From NCBI GenBank assembly GCA_013299045.1, contig JAAFJX010000003.1, positions 62,001-126,000 of the forward strand: 64,000 bases of DNA. Direction: 5' to 3'. Positions 8,292-15,178 of the stretch are shown here, one piece after another (within the stretch, counting starts at the first letter, position 1; each line of letters opens with the position of its first letter). The notes beneath the pieces were generated by a model, which was not told where the DNA came from, did no database searches, and saw only the letters and a program-made list of their open reading frames with translations. Both the position numbers and the translations under genes were made by a program. This stretch comes from Cytophagales bacterium (GTDB lineage: Bacteria > Bacteroidota > Bacteroidia > Cytophagales > Bernardetiaceae).

Positions 8292-9824
8292 TTATTTGCT
8301 AACAGCAGTTTTGCCGTAATACATTTTACCTTCGCCAGTTGGCGCGTTATTTCGCCATACGCCCACGTACTTGTCGCCGTTTGGATAGAGCATAGTGCCT
8401 ACGCCATGGCGCTTATCGGCCAGCCACTGTCCTTCATAACGGCCTTTGTCTGGGTAAATCATTACGCCTTCGCCCTGTATGTGGCCATTTACCCATTGCC
8501 CATTGTAGTAGCTGTTGTCTGTCCAGCGCTGTGAGCCTCCTCCATGTTTTTTGTTATTCAAAAATTGTCCTGAATACACACCGCCTGTTTTCAAATAGAG
8601 CGTTCCTATGCCTGAAAACTTACCATCTTTGAAATTCCCGGTGTATTTTCCGGCTTCGCTGACTTGTTCTCCATAGCCATTTTTGCAGTTTCCTTTCAAA
8701 CAAATCCCGTTGGCGTGGTCAAGAACAGAATAAGCATCATTGAGTTTTATCTCCATGCTTTCAATGCCTTTTCGCGTATTGAAATAAATGAGCAGGTCGT
8801 AACTGCCTTCTCGGTAGTACCAGAGCGTCCCGAAACTTGATTTTTCTTCTTTGAGAGGTTTGCCCATCACATAATGGACGTAGTTCATGTCTCCCGCCAC
8901 TTGTATTTTGTCGGTCAGGGTATGCGAAAAATCCTTAAACCCAATTTTAAAAATGTGGATTTTGTATAGAAAGCCGTAGTCATCAAAGTAAAGGAAGAGT
9001 TTGTCTTGGGCAAAAGCATAGCGCATATAGTCAAAAGCCAACTGAAATTTTTGATAACCGTCTTTGTGGCTTTGCGTGAGGTCTATAATCGTTTTGCTAT
9101 CCTTATGTTTACCGAGTAGGTCGTAAAGATTGTTGGTTTTAAAAAAATTTTTACCTTTGAACTTCCCCTGCTCCCAATAGCCTTCCGTTACTTTACCGTT
9201 GGCCAAAAAGACTTTGCCGTCTCCGTGTCTTTTGCCATTGAGCCAGCCACCTTCGTAGCGGTTGCCGTCCATGTCTGTCCAAACTCCCTTACCACTTTGG
9301 CAGTTTCCGCTTAGGCAGTGCTTAAATCGTATATTCACACGAATCAATTTTGCTTTTAGTCCGTCCCCATTGAATACAAACTGCATATTGGCCAGTGAGT
9401 AATTGTATTCCAACATATTGCTTTTTTCGGCCGAGGGCAAGCCCAGTTTCAAGATAACTATTTCTTTGGTATCAATAAAGGTAACACGCTCTGGCAGACG
9501 GTTTTGGTAAGCTCTAAAGCTAATCTCATTAACCACAAAAGAGCTTCCAAAGAGATAAATACCTTCCAGAAAATTTTCTTTATAAAAATTAAGTTTAACC
9601 CCTTTTTCAGGAAAAGTTAAGGAGTTGGGCGTACTGAGCGTGGTGTTTGGCGTTCCTAATTCATTGACAAAAGTAGCCAAAGCCCTATCAGTCTTGGCTT
9701 TGCCTATAAGCATGAGCAGCTTGTTGCCGTCTGTTGATTGTGTGTGGGCATTGAAGCAAAGCGATAGGCACAGAAAAATTACGAAAATTAATGTATGTGT
9801 TTGAGTATAAGTATCTTTTGCCAT
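8292..9824 (-). CDS. Exported MORN-repeat protein
   Basis: A 510-residue protein with an N-terminal signal peptide (LIFVIFLCLSLCFNAHTQ, cleavage near residue 29). Two groups of MORN repeats are present: about 170-215 (GKGVWTDMDGNRYEGGWLNGKRHG...) and about 385-505, the latter with at least five units of the form YxGxWxxxKxHGxGxxxxPxG. Each group is headed by a matching cysteine motif, CLSGNCQSGKG and CLKGNCKNGYG, so the protein seems to be built from two versions of one module with a beta-rich spacer (about 40-165 and 220-380). MORN repeats often bind lipid or other proteins; the role here is unknown. It converges with the isochorismate synthase gene across 94 bases. Confidence 0.85.
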   Translation of the reverse strand: MAKDTYTQTHTLIFVIFLCLSLCFNAHTQSTDGNKLLMLIGKAKTDRALATFVNELGTPNTTLSTPNSLTFPEKGVKLNFYKENFLEGIYLFGSSFVVNEISFRAYQNRLPERVTFIDTKEIVILKLGLPSAEKSNMLEYNYSLANMQFVFNGDGLKAKLIRVNIRFKHCLSGNCQSGKGVWTDMDGNRYEGGWLNGKRHGDGKVFLANGKVTEGYWEQGKFKGKNFFKTNNLYDLLGKHKDSKTIIDLTQSHKDGYQKFQLAFDYMRYAFAQDKLFLYFDDYGFLYKIHIFKIGFKDFSHTLTDKIQVAGDMNYVHYVMGKPLKEEKSSFGTLWYYREGSYDLLIYFNTRKGIESMEIKLNDAYSVLDHANGICLKGNCKNGYGEQVSEAGKYTGNFKDGKFSGIGTLYLKTGGVYSGQFLNNKKHGGGSQRWTDNSYYNGQWVNGHIQGEGVMIYPDKGRYEGQWLADKRHGVGTMLYPNGDKYVGVWRNNAPTGEGKMYYGKTAVSK

Positions 9825-10357
9825 CTTTTCGTTTACACGGTTGTCTAGTAATGCCCAATGATTAGCCTACTAGCGTTTATTTTAACGACAATTATACCTT
9901 GGCGGTTACAGGCGAGTAAAAAAAGTTAGGTTTTGTTTAACTCTAAAACCTCAAAAAAGACAAAGGTGTCCTTCGCAAAAGCGAAAAACACCTTAATATC
10001 TTGCGGAAAGGTAAAGTCCTATTAGTCTTGTTCTAGCGGCGTGTGTGATTGCGCTTCTAACTCCCAACTACGGTTAAACATAAATTTATGAAATTTAAGA
10101 TAACAAGGGTAATCAAAGAAAGAACTCAACTTTTAGTGCCTCAACTTCCCGTGCGGGAAACTTCCGCATTCACTATAATGACCCAAGTGGTAAGCAAATA
10201 GTTGGAGCTATTGGTCAAAAATTTTAAGATATTTTTAGATTTAGCACTAAAATAAACGCAAGGCAATGATTTACAGCATATTAGCAAATAACAAATTTTA
10301 ACTTTTATCTGACGGTGCTTTAAAAAGTACTTTTAGTAGCTGTGAGCTAAACTAAGA
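9825..10357. other. Gene-free interval upstream of the MORN protein
   Basis: No credible reading frame is present. The interval should hold the promoter of the minus-strand MORN gene, but no clear TTTG-N19-TAnnTTTG was found. It contains a strong hairpin at 9963-9994 and a short perfect one at 10146-10159 (TTCCCG-TG-CGGGAA). The sequence is otherwise AT-rich and without recognisable features until the repeat that begins at 10358. Confidence 0.5.
9963..9994. other. Hairpin in the MORN upstream region
   Basis: AAGGTGT..TTCGC and GCGAA..ACACCTT form two stacked stems around a four-base AAAA loop. It lies about 140 bases upstream of the MORN start. No clear U-run follows on either strand, so it may be an mRNA leader structure or a binding site as easily as a terminator. 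Confidence 0.5.
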
Positions 10358-10609
10358 AGTCTTCCCTTAAAAAGTCGGCATAAGAACAAGCACGTCAATT
10401 GATTGATATGATTTATCTGCTTTAGGAACACCCTCTGACATTTGAGCCATTCGCTTTTGTCTGATGCGAGGCATGGCAGGCCGTAAGAAGCCCTTGAGAT
10501 TCTGCCAGTTATTTGACAAAATAGGCTAAAAACTAAGCGATTTTAAAGATGAAACACTTTTTTAATTGGCTGGTAATCAAAAAAAATGGCCATTTTTTAA
10601 GGGACGACT
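10358..10609. repeat. Family A repeat, copy A3, complete short form
   Basis: This is the only copy with both ends and a compact body: 252 bases from AGTCTTCCCTTAAAAA (10358-10373) to the inverted TTTTTTAAGGGACGACT (10593-10609). Left part equals 151-235 of A1 and the remainder equals 995-1162 of A1, so the central 230-990 portion of A1 is absent. It has no coding capacity. It sits 51 bases 3' of the ketolase gene. A clear target-site duplication could not be identified by eye. Confidence 0.75.
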
Positions 10610-10660
10610 AGCTACCAGCAATCATCTTGCAAAAGCAAGGTAGTACAAAGCACAAAGGGT

Positions 10661-11329
10661 TTAGTCTTTTAGAGCATGAAGCTTCCACCAAGGAGTAGCG
10701 GGTGAGTCATGATGCTCGTAATGATACCCAAAAAAATAGCAACTCAGGAATGCTAAAAAATGGTTTTTGGGCATAGAAACTGATTTATGCTTATTATCTG
10801 GGCTGTTTCGGTGCGGAATGAACGTGCCAAAATAAAACAGCTGGAAGGTGGCTAAAACAGAAGGAAGCGCCCAAAATACTGCCACTTGTGTTTGCTGCCA
10901 GAATAAGGATAAAACATTAAACAAGATAGCCATAAGCAGTATCTGCCACCAGGTAATGTATTGTTTGGCAAAGCTCCAGTACCAAAGCCAAAAAGAACCT
11001 CCATGATAGTCTGGGTCTTTGTCAGTACCAACAAACCGGTGATGCAAATGGTGTTTTCGGTTGAGCGCGGGGTAGTAGTTCAGGGCAAACAAAGCCGCAC
11101 AGAGTGTTCCGACGGCCGTATTGAGCGTCTTGTTATTGGAAACTGTCCCGTGCATGGCATCATGCGCCGTAATGAATATGCCAGTATAAAGGTGTGTTTG
11201 TACTAAAAAGCCTAAATATGGCCAAGCACTGCGCCAATCTACGTCTGTTGTGAGCCAAAAGGCCAAATTGGTAGCCCAAAGAACAAGTAAAAATATAGCA
11301 ATCAGTAAGCCGTAGTAAGGTTTAATCAT
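10661..11329 (-). CDS. crtW: CrtW-type carotenoid 4-ketolase (fatty acid desaturase superfamily)
   Basis: A 222-residue integral membrane di-iron oxygenase. The three histidine clusters of CrtW ketolases are present: HDAMHG (about 57-62), RKHHLHHRFVGTDKDPDY, and FGYHYEHHDSPATPWW near the C-terminus, together with FGTFIPHR. This order and the PWW ending fit beta-carotene ketolase, which adds 4-keto groups to make canthaxanthin-like pigments, rather than a simple fatty acid desaturase or CrtZ hydroxylase. Four or more hydrophobic segments lie between. Its start overlaps the preceding DUF4834 gene by 4 bases, so it is the last gene of a three-gene unit. No other carotenoid gene (crtB, crtI, crtY) is in the window. 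Substrate is inferred from motifs only. Confidence 0.78.
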   Translation of the reverse strand: MIKPYYGLLIAIFLLVLWATNLAFWLTTDVDWRSAWPYLGFLVQTHLYTGIFITAHDAMHGTVSNNKTLNTAVGTLCAALFALNYYPALNRKHHLHHRFVGTDKDPDYHGGSFWLWYWSFAKQYITWWQILLMAILFNVLSLFWQQTQVAVFWALPSVLATFQLFYFGTFIPHRNSPDNKHKSVSMPKNHFLAFLSCYFFGYHYEHHDSPATPWWKLHALKD

Positions 11330-11574
11330 GGCTTATGCGTAAGGTCTTCGTAGTCGTCAAATGAAACATCGGTTGGCTTTTGGCCTTTTCTAGGAATATC
11401 ATAAACACTTTCTTCTCTATTTTGTTTTTGCTGCGCCTCTATCACTTTTTTCAGCCCTTTGTTTATGAGTTTTTTGGCAAGTTTGGGTGCAAGCCAGCGC
11501 AATACTGCAAAAATAGTCCATTTCAGGAGAAAGAATCCCCCAACGACAATGATTAAAATTTTAAGAATAACCAT
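11326..11574 (-). CDS. DUF4834-like small membrane protein
   Basis: A protein of about 82 residues with one N-terminal membrane segment (LKILIIVVGGFFLLKWTIFAVL) and a charged tail ending FDDYEDL. This shape and the C-terminal acidic-aromatic motif fit the DUF4834 family of Bacteroidota, whose function is not known. The start used is the ATG at 11574; the frame is open to a GTG at 11580. It overlaps the ketolase gene by 4 bases and follows the SPOR-like gene by 15 bases, so all three are probably co-transcribed. Confidence 0.7.
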   Translation of the reverse strand: MVILKILIIVVGGFFLLKWTIFAVLRWLAPKLAKKLINKGLKKVIEAQQKQNREESVYDIPRKGQKPTDVSFDDYEDLTHKP

Positions 11575-11589
11575 ACCCACGTTTTAATT

Positions 11590-12759
11590 TTATTGCTTTT
11601 CTTGCACCCAATATTCTTTTTCAATATTAATAATGATGGCCTCCTCATTGATATTTTTTACTTTTTTGATTTCCTCTTGTGCTTTCTCTTTAGCCCAATA
11701 ATTACCGACCAAGACCATGAAAGTCAGTTCACGATTGTATTGGTCAGAGAGTACAAAAACATCTTTGTAGCCAGCCGCTTTGAGTTCCTCGCAATAGTCC
11801 AGAGCACCATCTAGTTCTTGGTAATCGCGTATATGAATCGCAAAACGGCGTTTTTCTACACGGTAGCCGTTAGCATCATACAAAAATGGATTTTTGGGGT
11901 CAAAGGAAATGTAAGGTGCAAAGTAAGGTTTTTTGGGCGCTACATTACCCGAAGTATCCTTGACAGACATAAACCAATCTGCCTCCAAGATACGGAATTT
12001 GCTCATATCCTCGTCAGAGGCTTTTACAAATAGGTAGTAAGCATTTCCTTTTTCTGAGAGTTGTGTTATTTCACCATCTTTGATAGTATAAGCAGTGATG
12101 AGATTGTAGCGGTCTAACATGGCTTGCTCTTCTTTGCTTAATTTGGCAGCATTTTCGGGGTGCTTGGGCGCTGCTCGCACAAAGTCAATGATGCCATCAA
12201 AGTTGAAATCGCCGAAGGAATCATAGCCTCCATAAGTACTTGAAAAAGAATAGGCTAAAGGTTTGTTGGGTTCGGTTATGTCATACACGTTGTAGCAACG
12301 ATAATTACAACCTTTTTGGATACAGTCTTCGCGGTAGCTAAAAAAACAAAGATACTTGCGGCTAAGGTAAGAGAACTCAAATACGTCCAAAAAATTACTG
12401 ATGTTGGTGCGTGCGCCCATTTCGATTGCACAGTAAAAATTAAACTTTTTGCCGTTAATGATAACGCCAGTCGGGTTGGGGTTCAAAATGTGGTGAAACT
12501 CCTCTCCATGCACAAAATAGACTTGCACACTCGCGGTTGAGCTGTTATAAACCGTAAAAGTAGTATCGCGCTCAGTTTTACTTTGGGCATACACCTCCTT
12601 GACTGTGCTTACATCTAGGGTTTTTGTAAAGCGAAGTGGGTCTTGTACTAGCATACTGACGGAGTATTCTTGTCCCTTTTCTTTGGGAGTTTGTGCACAA
12701 AGCACTGGCGCAAAGCACACAAAAATAGCAACAAGAAAAATCAGAATAGGATTTTTCAT
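11590..12759 (-). CDS. Secreted protein with C-terminal SPOR-like domain
   Basis: A 389-residue protein with a signal peptide (MKNPILIFLVAIFVCFAPVLCAQ). No family is recognised for residues 30-290. That part has an acidic FGDFNFDGIIDFV stretch, like a single calcium-binding FG-GAP motif, near residue 170, and six cysteines clustered around CFFSYREDCIQKGCNYRC (about 130-150). The C-terminus (about 305-385, RRFAIHIRDYQELDGALDYCEELKAAGYKDVFVLSDQYNRELTFMVLVGNY in pieces) has the spacing of a SPOR domain, which binds denuded peptidoglycan. It is the first gene of the unit leading to DUF4834 and crtW. The function is unknown; the cysteine cluster suggests disulfides outside the cytoplasm. Confidence 0.65.
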   Translation of the reverse strand: MKNPILIFLVAIFVCFAPVLCAQTPKEKGQEYSVSMLVQDPLRFTKTLDVSTVKEVYAQSKTERDTTFTVYNSSTASVQVYFVHGEEFHHILNPNPTGVIINGKKFNFYCAIEMGARTNISNFLDVFEFSYLSRKYLCFFSYREDCIQKGCNYRCYNVYDITEPNKPLAYSFSSTYGGYDSFGDFNFDGIIDFVRAAPKHPENAAKLSKEEQAMLDRYNLITAYTIKDGEITQLSEKGNAYYLFVKASDEDMSKFRILEADWFMSVKDTSGNVAPKKPYFAPYISFDPKNPFLYDANGYRVEKRRFAIHIRDYQELDGALDYCEELKAAGYKDVFVLSDQYNRELTFMVLVGNYWAKEKAQEEIKKVKNINEEAIIINIEKEYWVQEKQ

Positions 12760-12956
12760 AACAGTCTCTTTGGTTTATAATCTGAACTTAGAACGTTACA
12801 AGGCATAAAATAGGTGTGAATAAGTTGTTAAAAGCAGGTCTTCAGCACGTTTTATCTTGCTTAAAAGGAACATTTAAGTACAAAACAACTTTTTTTTCTA
12901 TTAATTTCCTAAAAAACAACACGATAATTTGCTGAAGTGCCGTCTTCTTTCCCCTT

Positions 12957-13994
12957 TTACTTAGACTTTAGCCTTAAACTTTCGTAGCGGGTGCTTACAA
13001 GGCTTTTTTGGATATCTGGTGCGTCCGTTAGCAGGTAGTGCTGGTAAAGGCTCTGTATGGCAGGCGTTACTTCTTGTAGTTCTTTTTGGCCCAAACAATT
13101 ATATAAAAGTCTAGATTTAAGAAGATTACGCACATTGCTTTCAAAGAAAAACTCTACAAAATAATAAGCCTTTTGGTAGAACAAAACAGGGTCTGTCATA
13201 TCCATATAACGCCCATTGGCTTTAAAATATTCGCTATGGGCTTTGTACTGAATGTACTCATCTAAATACTTCCAATATACAGGATTATTAGAAAGATAAG
13301 GATTACAAGCCACAAGGTTTTTTTCAAACTTAAAAAATTCGGGGTTCAAATCTACCGTTTCGCCCAACAAGAGTCTTTGAATCTGATAGTTGGCATATTG
13401 ATACTTAAAGCCAGCTATGTAGTAATCTATATCAAACGCGATATAGAGTTCGCAGCTTTCATTGATGGGGTATTTTTCTTTATATTTTTTAATGTAATCT
13501 AATCTGACCTTTTTAAGTGAGTCCGCAAATTTTTCAAATTGATTGGAATTTAGGTCTTTGAGTGCCTTCACAACAGCGTTCTGCGTGGTGGCTTCAGGAA
13601 AACTAGCAGAATAGCGCATCATAAACATATTACTTTCAGTACCAGCACCAAAAACACTAATAGGCGAAGCCCAATTTTGGTAATCAGCGACCCAGGTCAG
13701 GGCATAGTCAGGTGCAAAAAAAAGCCTTGCACTCTTTTCGGCAGAGCTTATTTCCACAAAGGTAGGACGGTCTAGCGTAAAACTTTGGTCAAAATTTCCT
13801 TCAGCATCTTTAAAAAGCTTTTTCGTTTGGTAACTGTTGTCTATCAGGCTATTCGGTATCTTAAAGTGAATAACTTGGCCGCCCGCTTTGGCTATTTGGC
13901 CGCTAAAAGTGGCTTTCTGTGCATAAGATGGGCTATATAAACCCGCCAATGTAAATATTAATAATATGGCTTTGCGCATAGCTTTTGCAGTCAT
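12957..13994 (-). CDS. Exported protein resembling the N-terminal part of TlpA-like proteins, no thioredoxin domain
   Basis: A 345-residue protein. The better start may be the second methionine (13979, MRKAILLIFTLAGLYSPSYAQ), which gives a clean signal peptide. After it comes a beta-sandwich-like region (FSGQIAKAGGQVIHFKIPNS...GNFDQSFTLDRPTFVEI) like the DUF4369-type front domain of Bacteroidota TlpA-like proteins, then a long helical region rich in tyrosine and phenylalanine. In relatives a thioredoxin domain with CxxC usually follows; here the reading ends with no CxxC motif and no continuation in any frame downstream. It is probably a natural single-domain form. The function is unknown. 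Confidence 0.65.
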   Translation of the reverse strand: MTAKAMRKAILLIFTLAGLYSPSYAQKATFSGQIAKAGGQVIHFKIPNSLIDNSYQTKKLFKDAEGNFDQSFTLDRPTFVEISSAEKSARLFFAPDYALTWVADYQNWASPISVFGAGTESNMFMMRYSASFPEATTQNAVVKALKDLNSNQFEKFADSLKKVRLDYIKKYKEKYPINESCELYIAFDIDYYIAGFKYQYANYQIQRLLLGETVDLNPEFFKFEKNLVACNPYLSNNPVYWKYLDEYIQYKAHSEYFKANGRYMDMTDPVLFYQKAYYFVEFFFESNVRNLLKSRLLYNCLGQKELQEVTPAIQSLYQHYLLTDAPDIQKSLVSTRYESLRLKSK

Positions 13995-14160
13995 TTGGAA
14001 GTAGATACGAAATGCAAATCAAAGGTTTTTTATTGAATAAAGCCTTTTTTACCTCAAAAATTTAGAGGATATATTTTTACCAAGCAGCAAAGTTTAGGCT
14101 AAATTTTTATTGTCATTGATTTCATAAATCTAAAGCGCTTTTATATAAAATGCTGCCTCT

Positions 14161-15057
14161 TCAGGGCAACTTCGGTAGTATCAGAACTTCTACACGTCTG
14201 TTCAGAGCGTGCTCTTCGCTAGAGCATTTTACGTCGTTTTCGCACTTATTTATGAGCTGCTGCTCGCCATAGCCCTTGGCAAACATACGGTGTGCGGGTA
14301 TGCCCATATCTATAAGTGCTAAACGAATAGACAGGGCACGTTTTTGAGAAAGTTCTAAATTATAGAGGTCGTCGCCTCTTGAATCCGTATGACAGGCTAT
14401 TTCTACGGAGAGTTGTGGGTTTGTTCTTAAAAATTCCAAGATGACCAATACCCCCTCGCGCACGTCTGGCACTAAAGTCTTGTTGCTGCGCGTTACAAGA
14501 TAAAGTTCGGCGCTATTAGGGCTAAAGTTGATACCGTCTATTCGGATATTCGCGCCTTCTATGACTTCTTGGAGTTTAAAAATGAGGTCTTTTCCTACTT
14601 GGGTTTTGATAGACTGCGGCTTGACATAGTAATAGTCTGGGTGGCCTACACTCACAATATAAGTTGTGCCGAGTTCCAAAGAATCAATAACATACGAGCC
14701 TGCATCATCAGTAAAAGCAGAGTCCACCACAGCGCTATCTATGGGCTGCCTGACAAGTATCAGTGCTTTTTCTATGCCCACTTTGCTATCCTCATGCACA
14801 ACGCTCCCTCGCAGTTGGCAGTAGCTTTGGGCATGAGAAAGCATACCCAGCCCCATCAAGGCGAAAAAAAAGAATAGAAATAGAGTCTTTGGTAAAATAG
14901 GTATGGCAGTACTACTCAAAACTTGGTTTTTTGAATACGCATAACATTCTTTATATTCTCTGGCTAGCATTGTTGCGGTATAACATCTTTTTTTAAACGT
15001 CATATTGCGCACATTTGTTATAAGTAGGCTATGGACTTTGACCAATGCACGTGTCAT
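14161..15057 (-). CDS. OmpA-family protein with carboxypeptidase-regulatory-like domain
   Basis: A 298-residue frame. A hydrophobic export segment at about 57-77 (KTLFLFFFFALMGLGMLSHAQ) is followed by a carboxypeptidase-regulatory-like beta domain (about 80-165, CQLRGSVVHEDSKVGIEKALI...DDAGSYVID). An OmpA C-terminal peptidoglycan-binding domain follows (about 175-295), with SVEIACHTDSRGDDLYNLELSQKRALSIRLALIDMGI and the final NRRVEVLIL. The protein probably anchors the cell envelope to peptidoglycan. The 56 residues before the signal are unusual: no ATG lies between residues 31 and 67, so translation may begin at a TTG (residue 47, about 14919) or at ATG 14970. It is divergent from the AAA+ gene. 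Confidence 0.85.
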   Translation of the reverse strand: MTRALVKVHSLLITNVRNMTFKKRCYTATMLAREYKECYAYSKNQVLSSTAIPILPKTLFLFFFFALMGLGMLSHAQSYCQLRGSVVHEDSKVGIEKALILVRQPIDSAVVDSAFTDDAGSYVIDSLELGTTYIVSVGHPDYYYVKPQSIKTQVGKDLIFKLQEVIEGANIRIDGINFSPNSAELYLVTRSNKTLVPDVREGVLVILEFLRTNPQLSVEIACHTDSRGDDLYNLELSQKRALSIRLALIDMGIPAHRMFAKGYGEQQLINKCENDVKCSSEEHALNRRVEVLILPKLP

Positions 15058-15178
15058 AATTTTGTAACATAGCTAGCTATTTTGCGTATCAAGTGTTATA
15101 TTTGCGGGCAACTATTGGGTATATACAGCAATTATTAGGCTTCATTTAAAAACATAGACAAACAACAGTATAAAAAAG

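Noticed and set aside
10661-11329. Fatty acid desaturase
   Set aside because: Histidine-box spacing and the PWW ending fit CrtW ketolases better, though the superfamily is shared.
12957-13994. Frameshifted TlpA thioredoxin protein
   Set aside because: No CxxC motif or thioredoxin text exists in any frame downstream, so it is not a broken full-length gene.
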